Positions 35,789-46,190 of a stretch of DNA of 64,000 nt are shown here, piece after piece. Below the pieces are notes generated by a model, which did not search any database, was not told the DNA's origin, and saw nothing but the letters and a program-made list of their open reading frames with translations. Position numbers and translations under genes: made by a program. The stretch is taken from the NCBI RefSeq assembly GCF_007556775.1, contig NZ_CP041742.1, positions 1,373,501 through 1,437,500 of the forward strand. Reading direction: 5' to 3'. The DNA is from Lysobacter lycopersici. GTDB lineage: Bacteria > Pseudomonadota > Gammaproteobacteria > Xanthomonadales > Xanthomonadaceae. How positions within the stretch are numbered: the first letter of the stretch is position 1; each line of letters starts with the position of its first letter.

Positions 35789-37795
35789 TCAGTTCGGGCG
35801 CTGCGCGACGCGGATCACCTTCGGCGTCACGAACACCAGCAACTCGGCCTTGCTCTTGGTGTGGTTGCGGTTCTTGAACAGGTTGCCGAGGATCGGGATA
35901 TCGCCGAGGAACGGGATCTTCGACAACGAATTCTGGTCCTTGAACTCGTACACGCCGCCCACGACCACGGTCTGCCCGTCGTCCACCAGCACCGCGGTCG
36001 TCACCTCGCGCGTGGCGATCTGCGGTACCTGGCCGACGCCGGTGTTCACGTAACCAGACAGGTCGTCCTTCTGCAGGTCCATGTTGAGGAAGATGCGGCC
36101 ATCGTTGGTGATGGTCGGGGTGACCTTGAGCTGCAGCACCACGTCCTTGAACTGCACCTGCGGAACGTTGGCGTTGTTGCCCGCAGTGACGGTGATGTAG
36201 CCGATCTGGTCGCCCTGCTTGATCAGCGCTTCCTTCTGGTTGCTGGTCACGATGCGCGGGTTGGAGATGATCTCGCCGCGGCCTTCGGTCTGCATTGCGG
36301 ACAGCTCCATATCCAGGAGGTAACCCGCATTGAGGATGGAGAGCGCCAATGATCCGCTGCCAGCCAGCGCCGACGGCAGGCTGCTCATGAGCCCGCGGGT
36401 GATGGTCGGGGACTGGAGGACCGGCGGGATCGGTGCCGAACCGCAATCGCCGCCGGTGCAGTTGTTGTAGGCATCCAGCGCGGCCTGGTAGGTATTCAGC
36501 GCGGCCTGGTTGGCCTGGTTCGTCGTGTATTGCGATGTGCGGGTGGCACTGTTCGCATCGAGATTGCCGCTGAAATAGGCATTGTTGTTGCTGCCACTGA
36601 CGCCGAACTTGGCGCCGAGTTCGCGCGCGAAGCTTTCGTTCGCGATCACGATGCGCGCCTCGATCACCACCTGGTCGACCGGCTTGTCGAGCTTGTTCAC
36701 CAGGTCGCGGATCGCGGCCACGCGCTGCGGGATGTCGATCACCAGCAGGGTGTTGGTGCGGCGGTCGAAGCTGATGCTGCCGCGCGGCGAGAGGAAACCG
36801 CGCTGGGATTCGCCCGATCCGCCGCCGCCCTTGCCGTTCTTGGCGTCGTCGGTCAGCAGCTTGGCGATGTCCTCGGAGTTGCCGTAGTTGATCGGGATGT
36901 ACTCCGTGATCATCTCGGCGCTGTTTTCCAGCTTGACCCGCGCTTCGGCTTTGTCCTGCTCGTACTTGGCGATCTCGGACTGCGGCGCGACCCAGACGAC
37001 GTTGCCGCTCTGGCGCTTGTCGAGGCCCTTGGCCTGCAGCACGAGGTCGAGCGCCTGGTCCCAGGGCACGTTGACCAGGCGCAGCGTGACATTGCCCTGG
37101 ACGGTATCGGCAGCGACCACGTTGAGGTTCGATTCCTCGGCGATCAGCTGCAGCACGGTGCGCACCGGCACGTCCTGGAAGTTGAACGTCACCGGGCGGC
37201 CGCTGTAGTGAGGGGCGCCATAGGCCGATGCCTGCGCGCCCGAAGCCACCGTGCCGGACACGGCGCCGACGGCGCGGTTCGCGTTCGGGGTGGCGGCTCG
37301 AGGCACGATTTCGACGATGTAGTCGCGGCCGGTCTGGTAGGCGAGCGATTCGAACTGCCCGCTCGTGCTCAATTGCAGTTGCGCGCCATGGCCGGTCTGG
37401 GCGGCATCGATGCGCTGGACCGGGGTGGCGAAATCGGTGACGTCGAGCGGTTTCTGCAGCGTCGCCGGCAACTGCGCGTTGCCGATGTCGACCAGCACCG
37501 AACTGCCTTGCGTGCGCAGGTCGGGGGCGGCGCCGTCACCACTGAAGTGCAGGATGAGGCGGCCCGCGCCGCCATCGCCACGCTTGAAGTCGATGCTGGA
37601 GATCGACACCGTCGACGGCAGGCTCTTGGCCGGGTCGACCGCGACGGCGTTCGTCGTCTGGTTGCCGGTAGCGGGCGCGGCCGAGGCGGTCGTGCCGAGC
37701 GCGGCGCACAAGCCGATCGCGATGCCGGCGAGACTTGCCCTCAGTGGCAGGGGACGCGCGGCAGGCCGCAGGCGTTGGACGTTGGTAACGGTCAT
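35789..37795 (-). CDS. pilQ: type IV pilus secretin PilQ
   Basis: This 668-residue outer-membrane protein forms the gated ring through which the pilus passes. It has a signal peptide (about residues 1-40), AMIN-like domains that bind peptidoglycan (about 50-180), an STN-type domain (about 195-270, NFQDVPVRTVLQLIAEESNLN), N1-type domains and a C-terminal secretin domain (about 370-665, ending FLGDIPILGNLFKNR). It is the last gene of pilMNOPQ and starts 15 bases after the pilP stop. Confidence 0.96.
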   Translation of the reverse strand: MTVTNVQRLRPAARPLPLRASLAGIAIGLCAALGTTASAAPATGNQTTNAVAVDPAKSLPSTVSISSIDFKRGDGGAGRLILHFSGDGAAPDLRTQGSSVLVDIGNAQLPATLQKPLDVTDFATPVQRIDAAQTGHGAQLQLSTSGQFESLAYQTGRDYIVEIVPRAATPNANRAVGAVSGTVASGAQASAYGAPHYSGRPVTFNFQDVPVRTVLQLIAEESNLNVVAADTVQGNVTLRLVNVPWDQALDLVLQAKGLDKRQSGNVVWVAPQSEIAKYEQDKAEARVKLENSAEMITEYIPINYGNSEDIAKLLTDDAKNGKGGGGSGESQRGFLSPRGSISFDRRTNTLLVIDIPQRVAAIRDLVNKLDKPVDQVVIEARIVIANESFARELGAKFGVSGSNNNAYFSGNLDANSATRTSQYTTNQANQAALNTYQAALDAYNNCTGGDCGSAPIPPVLQSPTITRGLMSSLPSALAGSGSLALSILNAGYLLDMELSAMQTEGRGEIISNPRIVTSNQKEALIKQGDQIGYITVTAGNNANVPQVQFKDVVLQLKVTPTITNDGRIFLNMDLQKDDLSGYVNTGVGQVPQIATREVTTAVLVDDGQTVVVGGVYEFKDQNSLSKIPFLGDIPILGNLFKNRNHTKSKAELLVFVTPKVIRVAQRPN

Positions 37796-37810
37796 CGTGC
37801 TAACCCCCAG

Positions 37811-38344
37811 TCATTGATCTTCGAGCGCAAGCGTGGCGGGGCGTTCAAGCCAGCCCCCCGCCCCGTCCGGCACTAGTTCGACGAGTTCGATGCGGTCTTC
37901 GTGGATTGCGGTGATGCGGCCATCGTTCTGGCCCATGTAGGCACCAGGCCTCACGCGGTAGGTGACCTTGTCCGGCGCCATGACCAGCCCGATCATGCCG
38001 GGGCCGGTACCGATGGTCCCGACCATGTCGAGGCTGTCGAGCGGAAACTGCTCCAGCGCCTGCCTCGGCCGGTTCGGATCGGGTCGTGGGCCGCTGCCGC
38101 CGCTCTCGTCGGTAAAGGCGTTGCTGAAGGGATCGCGCAGGTTCTGCGCGGCATATTCGAAGGTTTCGAACTGCTGCATGACCGGCAGCGGATCGAGCGC
38201 CGGCGCCGGCCGCGCCTTCACGTCTGCAACCCACTTTTCGAGGTTCGGCGCGTTGCCCGGCGTGCTGTCGATGCCACGCGTGCACCCCGCGAGCGCCAAC
38301 GCAGCCAGCATCAGGACGGGGATGCGCATGAGGATCTTGCTCAT
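37811..38344 (-). CDS. pilP: type IV pilus lipoprotein PilP
   Basis: This 177-residue inner-membrane lipoprotein links the PilMNO complex to PilQ. The lipobox is LALAGC with Cys21 as the lipidated residue. The C-terminal beta domain (MVGTIGTGPGMIGLVMAPDKVTYRV...) matches the family. It starts one base after the pilO stop. Confidence 0.95.
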   Translation of the reverse strand: MSKILMRIPVLMLAALALAGCTRGIDSTPGNAPNLEKWVADVKARPAPALDPLPVMQQFETFEYAAQNLRDPFSNAFTDESGGSGPRPDPNRPRQALEQFPLDSLDMVGTIGTGPGMIGLVMAPDKVTYRVRPGAYMGQNDGRITAIHEDRIELVELVPDGAGGWLERPATLALEDQ

Positions 38345-38345
38345 G

Positions 38346-39014
38346 TCACTTGCCCCCCTTCGGCTTGGGCTTTGACTTCGCGGCTTGCGCTTCCTGCGCC
38401 TTGGTTTCGTCTTCGTCGAGGTAGCGGTAGGTCTTCACCGTGCCCGCGAGTTCCAGCGCGGAATTGGGCTTGATCGAAGTGGATCCGTTCGCCGGCTTCA
38501 GGGCGATATCGTGCATGGTCAGGATCACCACGCGCGGCAACGAGGCCACGCCGCTCACGAACGCGCCGAACTGATGGTAAGTGCCGACGAGGCGCAACTG
38601 GATCGGCTTCTCCGCGTAGAACTCCTTCGGCGTCTCCGTTCCCGGCTGGAACAGCTTGTTCTGCAAGCCGGTCGCCAGCGCGGTCTGCGAGATGTCGACG
38701 ATCAGGTCCGGCATTTCGGTCTTGCTCGGCAGCTGGCGCAGCATCTGCTGCAGTTGCTGCTCCATCTGCGCGAGTTGCTGCTTGAGCGGCTCCAGGTTCG
38801 CGGCGCGGCCCTGCTTGGTCTCGAACTCGGCGCGCAGACTGGCTTCCTGGGCATCCAGGTTGGCCAGTTCGTCGCGCTTGCCGGTGACCCAGAACCACCA
38901 GACGAAGCCGATGATGACCAGGGCGAGCAACACGCAGAACCCGATCTTGAACTCGCGCGGCCATGCGCCGGTGTTGTTGAAGTCGAGGTCGCGGATCGAC
39001 ATTTTCTTCTTCAC
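38346..39014 (-). CDS. pilO: type IV pilus inner-membrane protein PilO
   Basis: This 222-residue protein has one membrane helix at about residues 26-44, a periplasmic coiled coil (about 55-95, rich in Q and L) and a ferredoxin-like C-terminal domain. It pairs with PilN. The start is GTG at 39014, fixed by a GTGA overlap with the pilN stop. The last residues are lysine-rich (KSKPKPKGGK). Confidence 0.93.
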   Translation of the reverse strand: MKKKMSIRDLDFNNTGAWPREFKIGFCVLLALVIIGFVWWFWVTGKRDELANLDAQEASLRAEFETKQGRAANLEPLKQQLAQMEQQLQQMLRQLPSKTEMPDLIVDISQTALATGLQNKLFQPGTETPKEFYAEKPIQLRLVGTYHQFGAFVSGVASLPRVVILTMHDIALKPANGSTSIKPNSALELAGTVKTYRYLDEDETKAQEAQAAKSKPKPKGGK

Positions 39015-39726
39015 GATGCGGCTCCTCCCGTTGCGGGGGCGGCATTCGTGGCCGGGGCCGCGGGTGCCGGGGCCGCAGGCATCGTGCTCGCCGGCGTGGT
39101 CGCGGCGGGAGCGGCAGGCTGGGCTTCCGCCGCCGCTTCGGGCTGGTCGGGCACGCCGTCGCCGTCGCTATCCTTGGGCGCGTTCGGATTGGCCAGCGTC
39201 ACCGTCAGCCTGTAGACATACGGCAAGCCTGGGTCGTCGCCGCCCTTCGCCTCGATGATCGACAGTTCCGGCTTGGTCATCCAGCCCGCGCCCTCGAGGT
39301 TGCGCATGTAGGTGGAAACGCGCGCGTTCGATTGCGACCGGCCTTCGAGCGTGAGTTTGTCGCCATCTTGCTTGAGCGAAGTCAGGACCACCCCGTCGGG
39401 AATGGTCCGTACCAGCGAATCGAAGAGGTGCACCATCTGCGAACGGTTCGCCTGCAACTGCTCGATCACTTCCTTGCGCGCCAGCAGCTTGGCCTTCTTC
39501 TGGTCCAGCTCCTCGATCTCCTTGATCTGCTTGTCGACCTGGGAGATCTGGTCCTTGACGTAGGCAATGCGCGCGTTTTCGCCGTCGATCTGGCGGTTGT
39601 AGTAGTTGACGAGCAGGAACGACAGCAGCACCGCGCCCAGCGCCGCGACGCCGAGCATGGCCGTGAATTCCTTCTGCCGCTGCTTGCGGCGCTCGACGCG
39701 CCATGGGAGGAGGTTGATCCGTGCCA

Positions 39727-39727
<1 letters not shown>
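39011..39727 (-). CDS. pilN: type IV pilus inner-membrane protein PilN
   Basis: This 238-residue protein begins MARINLLPWR, the conserved peptide that binds PilM in the cytoplasm. It has one membrane helix at about 22-42, a coiled coil at 45-90 and a ferredoxin-like periplasmic domain. After the family core it carries an extra tail of about 55 residues that includes KDSDGDGVPD, a pattern of the DxDxDGxxD calcium-site type, followed by an Ala/Pro-rich stretch. ATG 39727 overlaps the pilM stop by one base. Confidence 0.93.
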
Positions 39728-40884
<1,157 letters not shown>

Positions 40885-40965
40885 CTACCGCGCCCCTCGC
40901 CCAGATCCAACGCGACCCCGGGCCCCACTCGGCCGTCCCCCGGATCGGGCCTTGCGGCCAGACTC

Positions 40966-40971
40966 TATACT
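40966..40971 (+). promoter_or_regulatory. -10 element of the mrcA promoter
   Basis: TATACT lies 33 bases upstream of the mrcA ATG in the divergent spacer shared with pilM. No good -35 sequence is seen at the right distance. Confidence 0.45.
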
Positions 40972-41003
40972 GCCCCCCCTTGTTCCCTGCAATCCGAGCA
41001 CCA

Positions 41004-43508
41004 ATGCCCCGTTTTCGCAGTCTGCTCCGGTGGGCCTTGCTGGGCGCCCTCGGGCTGGCCGTCCTGGGCCTGATCGCCGTCGGCACCCTGTACTACATGG
41101 TTTCGTCCCGCCTGCCGGACGTGGCGACCCTGCGCAACGTCGAATTGCAGGAACCGATGTACGTCTATGCCCGCGATGGCCGGCTCATGGCCATCTACGG
41201 CGAAACCCGGCGCTACCCGGTGCGCATCGCCGAGGTACCCGAACGGGTCAAGCAGGCCTTCATCGCGGTCGAGGACAACCGCTTCTACCAGCACCACGGC
41301 GTCGACTACAAAGGCGTCGCACGCGCGGTCTGGTTGCTTGCCACCACCAACGACAAGCGGGTGCCCGGCGGCTCCACCATCACCCAGCAGGTCGCGCGGC
41401 AATTCTTCCTGAGTTCGCAGTACAGCTACACGCGCAAATTCGCGGAAATGCTGCTGGCGATGAAGATGGAACGGGTGCTGTCCAAGGACGAGATCCTCGA
41501 GCTCTACCTCAACAAGAGCTTCTTCGGGAACCGCGCCTACGGCGTGGCCGCGGCTTCGGAGTTCTACTACGGCAAGCCGCTGGCGCAGTTGAGCCTGGAC
41601 GAAGTCGCCTCGCTCGCCTCGATCCCGAAATTCCCCTCCAGCGGCAACCCGATCAGCAATCCCGAGCGCGCGCGGGAACGCCGCGATTACGCCCTCGGGC
41701 GCATGGCCGACCTCGGCTTCATCCCACGGTCGGAAGCGCAGGCGGCGCAGGCGGCGCCGATGCACGCCAGCCCGCACGAACGCAAGCCGGAGGTATACGC
41801 GCCCTACGTCGCGGAAATGGTCCGGCGCGAAATGCTCGCGCGCTTCGGCGGCGACGTGCTCAACAAGGGCTATCACGTCACCACCACCATCGACCCGGCG
41901 CTGCAGGCCGCGGCGGACAAGGCGGTGCGCGACGGCCTCACCACCTACGACCATCGCCACGGCTGGAACAAGCCAGAACAGCATTTCGAACTCGCCGACG
42001 GCGACGGCGCGGCCGAAGCCGCGGCGCGCATCCGCGCGGTGCCGGCGGAAGGCGGGCTGCTGCCCGCGGTGGTGTTGCGCAGTGCCGGCGGCGGCGTGGA
42101 AGTGGCGCTTGCCGATGGCAGCACCGCGATGGTCGGATCCGATGCCGCGCGCTGGACCGGCAAAAGCGCGGCATCGCTGGTGGCGCGCGGCGACCTCGTG
42201 CGCCTGCGCCCGGTGTTCGCCGCCGATGCGCCGGCCGGTTCCGCGCCCAGCGGTTACCAACTCGACCAGATCCCGCAGGCGCAGGCCGCACTGGTGTCGC
42301 TCGACGCCGACAACGGCGCGTTGCGCGCGCTGGTCGGCGGCTACAGTTTCGCCGGCAACAAGTTCAACCGCGCGACCCAGGCGCGGCGCCAGCCGGGTTC
42401 CAGCTTCAAGCCGTTCGTGTACGCGGCGGCGTTCGAACGCGGCTTCAACCCCGCTTCGATCGTGCTCGACGCGCCGGTGGTGTTCAAGGATCGTCGCGGC
42501 CACATGTGGCGGCCGCAGAACGACAGCGGCAACTTCGCCGGCCCGATGCGCCTGCGCGAGGCGCTGGTGCAATCGCGGAACTTGGTGTCGGTGCGCCTGC
42601 TCGATGCGATCGGCGTGGATTACGCACGCAAGTACATCAGCCATTTCGGCATCGACGAATCCGCGCTGCCGCCGAACCTGTCGATGTCGCTGGGCACCGC
42701 TTCGCTCTCGCCGATCACCGTCGCCGGCGGTTACGCGGTGTTCGCGAACGGCGGCTTCCGGGTCACGCCGTGGTTCATCGACAACGTGCGCGACCGCGAC
42801 GGCAAGGTCGTGTTCCAGGAAAAACCGCCGACCGCCTGCCGCAGTTGCGCGGTTGCCGCGCAACCGGGCGCGGCGCCGGTGCAGGTATCGAACGTGGTCG
42901 ATGGCTTCAACCTCGGCCCCGGCGGTTCGGCGCCCAAGCCGGCGACCGCGAAACCGCAGGCGAACGCGACCACGACGGCCACCGCCGAACCGGCAAAGCC
43001 GACCGACGGCGTGCTCGCGCCGCGCGCGATCGACCCGCGCGTCGCCTACCAGATCGTGTCGATGATGCGCGACGTGGTCCAGCGCGGTACCGGCACCGCG
43101 GCGAAGGTACTCGGCCGCGAGGATGTCGCCGGCAAGACCGGTTCCACCAACGACCACCGCGACGCATGGTTCTCCGGGCTGGGCGGGCCGTACGTCACCA
43201 CGGTCTGGGTCGGTCGCGACGACTTCAAGTCGCTGGGCTACCGCGAATACGGCGGCAAGGCCGCGTTGCCGATCTGGATCGACTACATGCGCTCCGCGCT
43301 GAAGGACCAGCCCATCGCCGCCAACGATCCCCCCGAAGGCATGGTCAAGGTGTCGGTCAGCGCCGGCGGCCGGCTGCTGCCCGCGGGCAGCGGCGGCATC
43401 ACCGAGTACGTGAAGGCCGAGGACCTCGAGCGCATGGAAAGCGTGGTCGATTACGACCAGGAACAACAGGACGCGGCGCCGGACGAGGAATCGTTCGACA
43501 TCTTCTGA
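41004..43508 (+). CDS. mrcA: penicillin-binding protein 1A
   Basis: This 834-residue bifunctional enzyme polymerises and cross-links peptidoglycan at the inner membrane. A membrane anchor spans about residues 10-32. The glycosyltransferase domain has catalytic E90 in [14 protein letters not shown] and the block [15 protein letters not shown]. The transpeptidase domain has S466-S-F-K469 as the SxxK motif, SRN as SxN, and K711-T-G713. An OB-like insert sits between. The ATG at 41004 is preferred to a TTG eight codons upstream. It is divergent from pilM, the usual arrangement in gammaproteobacteria. Confidence 0.95.
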   Translation: MPRFRSLLRWALLGALGLAVLGLIAVGTLYYMVSSRLPDVATLRNVELQEPMYVYARDGRLMAIYGETRRYPVRIAEVPERVKQAFIAVEDNRFYQHHGVDYKGVARAVWLLATTNDKRVPGGSTITQQVARQFFLSSQYSYTRKFAEMLLAMKMERVLSKDEILELYLNKSFFGNRAYGVAAASEFYYGKPLAQLSLDEVASLASIPKFPSSGNPISNPERARERRDYALGRMADLGFIPRSEAQAAQAAPMHASPHERKPEVYAPYVAEMVRREMLARFGGDVLNKGYHVTTTIDPALQAAADKAVRDGLTTYDHRHGWNKPEQHFELADGDGAAEAAARIRAVPAEGGLLPAVVLRSAGGGVEVALADGSTAMVGSDAARWTGKSAASLVARGDLVRLRPVFAADAPAGSAPSGYQLDQIPQAQAALVSLDADNGALRALVGGYSFAGNKFNRATQARRQPGSSFKPFVYAAAFERGFNPASIVLDAPVVFKDRRGHMWRPQNDSGNFAGPMRLREALVQSRNLVSVRLLDAIGVDYARKYISHFGIDESALPPNLSMSLGTASLSPITVAGGYAVFANGGFRVTPWFIDNVRDRDGKVVFQEKPPTACRSCAVAAQPGAAPVQVSNVVDGFNLGPGGSAPKPATAKPQANATTTATAEPAKPTDGVLAPRAIDPRVAYQIVSMMRDVVQRGTGTAAKVLGREDVAGKTGSTNDHRDAWFSGLGGPYVTTVWVGRDDFKSLGYREYGGKAALPIWIDYMRSALKDQPIAANDPPEGMVKVSVSAGGRLLPAGSGGITEYVKAEDLERMESVVDYDQEQQDAAPDEESFDIF

Positions 43509-43548
43509 GCGGGCGTCACGCGCTTGCCGCTTCTCTTGCGCTACAGTC

Positions 43549-43570
43549 GTCTCCGGGTTCGACCGGAGAC
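43549..43570 (+). promoter_or_regulatory. hairpin covering the ribosome-binding site of the next gene
   Basis: GTCTCCGG and CCGGAGAC form a perfect 8-bp stem with a 6-base loop. The GGAG at 43565-43568, seven bases before the ATG at 43576, lies in the 3' arm and would be hidden when the stem forms. No T-run follows, so it is not a standard terminator for mrcA. Confidence 0.5.
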
Positions 43571-43575
43571 GCGCC

Positions 43576-44226
43576 ATGCACCGCGCACGCCAGCACGCCG
43601 AAACCCGCACCCACGAGCGCCGCACGCGCCTGGCCCAGGAAGCCGCGCGGTTGATGGCCGTCGGCGGCGTCCGCGACTTCCACCAGGCCAAGCTCAAGGC
43701 CGCCGAACGCCTCGGCATCCACGACGATGCCTCGCTGCCGCGCAACCGCGAGATCGAGGACGCGTTGCGCGAATACCAGCGCCTGTTCCAGGGCGACGCC
43801 ACCGCCGATGCGCTGCAACGGCGGCGCGACGCCGCGCTGCACGCGCTGGAGTTCTTCGCCGCGTTCGACGCGCGCCTGGTGGGGCCGGTGCTGGAAGGCA
43901 CCGCGGACGCGAACACGCCGGTCGCCTTGCATCTCTACAGCGACGATGCCGGCGCGGTCGCGCGCTGCCTCGACGAGCGCGGCATCCCGGCCGAGGCGCG
44001 CGGACGCCGCGTGCGCCTGGACCGCGAACGCGATTTCGACGCCGAGGTCTGGCTGTTCTCGGCTGATGGACTCACGTTCGACCTGACCGTGCTGCCGCGC
44101 GACGCCTTGCGCCAGGCGCCGCTGTCGCCGGTCGACGAGAAACCGATGCGCCGCGCCTCGCTCGCGCAGTTGCGCGCATTGTTGGCGGAAGCGGAAATCG
44201 CAGGTTACGAAGGCGAATCCCGCTAG
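43576..44226 (+). CDS. uncharacterised nucleotidyltransferase-like protein
   Basis: This 216-residue protein is not assigned with certainty. The N-terminal half is charged and helical (ETRTHERRTRLAQEAARLMA... VRDFHQAKLKAAERLG). The C-terminal half (ARLVGPVLEGTADANTPVALHLYSDD, then VWLFSADGLTFDLTVLPRDALRQAPLSP) looks like a nucleotidyltransferase-type fold seen in a family of conserved proteobacterial proteins, but a clear GS/DxD catalytic pair is not evident. It lies 67 bases after mrcA on the same strand and ends with a 4-base convergent overlap with pepP. Translation may be limited by an upstream hairpin. Confidence 0.7.
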   Translation: MHRARQHAETRTHERRTRLAQEAARLMAVGGVRDFHQAKLKAAERLGIHDDASLPRNREIEDALREYQRLFQGDATADALQRRRDAALHALEFFAAFDARLVGPVLEGTADANTPVALHLYSDDAGAVARCLDERGIPAEARGRRVRLDRERDFDAEVWLFSADGLTFDLTVLPRDALRQAPLSPVDEKPMRRASLAQLRALLAEAEIAGYEGESR

Positions 44227-45542
44227 CGCGCCATCAAGGCCTCGATCTCGTCGGCGCTGCGCGCGAGCTTCTGCGTGAGCACGCGATGGCCGTCGCGGGT
44301 GATCGCGACATCATCCTCGGTGCGGATGCCGATGCCGCGCCACTTCGTGGCGACGCTCGCATCGTCCGGCATGACGTACAAACCGGGCTCGACGGTCAGC
44401 ACCATGCCCGGTTCGAGCAGGCGCGATTCGCCGTCGAGGCGGTAGTCGCCGACGTCGTGTACGTCCAGGCCGAGCCAGTGCCCGGTCTTGTGCCGGTAGA
44501 AACGCTTGTAGCCGCCGTCGGCGATGTTCTTCTGCAACGTGCCCTTGAGCAGGCCAAGTTTCAGCAGGCCTTCGGTGAGCGATTCCACCGCGGCCGCGTG
44601 CATGGCTTCGTACGGCACGCCCGGCCGCGCCTGCGCCAGCGCGGCGGCCTGCGCCGCGCCGACCACGTCGTGCAGCGCGCGCTGTTCCTTCGTGAATCGC
44701 CCGTTCGCCGGGAACGTGCGGGTGATGTCCGAGGCGTAGCCGCGATGCTCCGCGCCGGCATCGATCAGCACCAGGTCGCCGTCGCGGATCGACGCGTTGT
44801 TGGCGACATAGTGCAGCACGCAGGCGTTGGCGCCGGCGCCGACGATGCTGCCGTAGGCCGGCACCGCGTCGGCGCGACGGAATTCGCGTTCGAGTTCGGC
44901 CTGCAGTTCGTATTCCTGCATCCCGGGCCGCACCGCGCGCATCGCCGCTTCGTGCGCGACGATGGCGATGTCGGCGGCGCGCTGCATCAGCTTCAGTTCC
45001 TCGGCCGACTTGAACAGGCGCAGTTCGTCGAGCAGGTGGCCGAGTTCGAGGAATTCGTGCGGTGGTTGCGCGCCGTGGCGCACCTGTTCGCGCACGCGAT
45101 TCAACCAGCCGATCAGCTTGAGGTCGAAATCGGTGTCGCGACCGAAGTGGTAGTAGGCGCGCGTGCGGCCTTCGAGCAGGCCGGGCAGGATGTCGTCGAG
45201 GTCGTCGATCGGATACGCGTCGTCGAAACCGAGCGCCTCACAGGCGCGTTCCGGGCCGAGCCGCGGTCCGTCCCAACCTTCGCGTTCCGGGTCGCGTTCG
45301 CGGCAGAACAGCAGCGCCTCGCCGTGCGCGCGACCGGGCACCAGCACCAGCACCGCGGACGGTTCCTCGAAGCCGGTGAGGTACCAGAAGTCGGAATCCT
45401 GCCGGTATGGGTAATGCGTATCGCGGCTGCGAATGCGCTCGGGCGCGGCGGCGAGCACGAGGATGGCGTCGTCGCCGGCGATGCGCATCAGCTGCTTGCG
45501 GCGGCGCGCGAACATCGCGCTGGCTTTGGCGTGCGCGGCCAT
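44223..45542 (-). CDS. pepP: Xaa-Pro aminopeptidase
   Basis: This 439-residue metallopeptidase removes the first residue from peptides with proline in second position. The pita-bread metal ligands are all present: D in VLIDAGAE, D in ASDITRTF, H in HKTGHWLGLD, E in LTVEPGLYV and E in GIRTEDDVAI. The N-terminal domain (PYRQDSDFWYLTGFEEP) is typical. ATG 45542 lies 2 bases after the ygfB stop. The ygfB-pepP order is widespread in gammaproteobacteria, though the ubiH gene that often follows is not here. Confidence 0.95.
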   Translation of the reverse strand: MAAHAKASAMFARRRKQLMRIAGDDAILVLAAAPERIRSRDTHYPYRQDSDFWYLTGFEEPSAVLVLVPGRAHGEALLFCRERDPEREGWDGPRLGPERACEALGFDDAYPIDDLDDILPGLLEGRTRAYYHFGRDTDFDLKLIGWLNRVREQVRHGAQPPHEFLELGHLLDELRLFKSAEELKLMQRAADIAIVAHEAAMRAVRPGMQEYELQAELEREFRRADAVPAYGSIVGAGANACVLHYVANNASIRDGDLVLIDAGAEHRGYASDITRTFPANGRFTKEQRALHDVVGAAQAAALAQARPGVPYEAMHAAAVESLTEGLLKLGLLKGTLQKNIADGGYKRFYRHKTGHWLGLDVHDVGDYRLDGESRLLEPGMVLTVEPGLYVMPDDASVATKWRGIGIRTEDDVAITRDGHRVLTQKLARSADEIEALMAR

Positions 45543-45544
45543 CG

Positions 45545-46090
45545 TCAATGCATGCTGCGGCGGTGGCGCGGGCCCAGCACGCAATCGCCGTGCAACAGCA
45601 GCGCGGCGACGCGGATGAACTCCGCGATTTCGACCAGCGCGGCTTCGTCCTCCTCGTCGCCGTCGTCCTGCGGCGTGGCCGCGGCCAGCTTCGCGATATC
45701 GGCGAGCGCTTCGCCGCCTTCTTCGGACAGCGGCGGGTTCGCGCCCGCGGACAGGCCGAAACCGCCGAGGAAACCGCGGCACCAGTCGAACAGGCTGCCG
45801 CTGCGATCGGCGAGGCTGGCATCGTCGTCGGCAACCAGCAGGTCGAGCGCGAAGTTGCGCGCGTCGAGTTGTTCGACGGCATGGTCGCGCAGGCGTTGCA
45901 GCGGCGAGTCGGAGGCGGCTTGCGGCAGCGCCGGATCGGCCATCACCGCGGCGAGCCAGTTGCCGTCGGCGCTGCCGCCGCCGGCGAGCCAGCCGAGCAG
46001 CGCGCCCTGCAGTTCGGATGCCGTCGTGGCGAGCCCGAGCGAGCGGATGGCTTCGTCGATGTCGCCCCGGGACGGCAATGCGTTGGTCAT
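45545..46090 (-). CDS. ygfB: UPF0149 / YgfB family protein
   Basis: This 181-residue all-helical protein belongs to the YecA/YgfB family. SELQGALLGWLAGGG, FDWCRGFLGGFGLS and the late ALVEIAEFIRVAALLLHGD are family blocks. In Pseudomonas, YgfB controls a programmed-death/beta-lactamase regulon, but a role here is not shown. ATG 46090 starts 100 bases from the divergent receptor gene; pepP follows immediately. Confidence 0.9.
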   Translation of the reverse strand: MTNALPSRGDIDEAIRSLGLATTASELQGALLGWLAGGGSADGNWLAAVMADPALPQAASDSPLQRLRDHAVEQLDARNFALDLLVADDDASLADRSGSLFDWCRGFLGGFGLSAGANPPLSEEGGEALADIAKLAAATPQDDGDEEDEAALVEIAEFIRVAALLLHGDCVLGPRHRRSMH

Positions 46091-46190
46091 GGAAACGGTC
46101 CCCGGAAGCCGTGTCGAAGTGTAGCAACTGCGCCCACCGCCTTCGCCGCGGCCGCTTGTTGCCGCGAACGGCGCACGCCTACACTGGCGC

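Noticed and set aside
40965..43916. 983-residue open frame opposite mrcA
   Set aside because: Shadow of the PBP1A gene, whose catalytic motifs are all on the plus strand.
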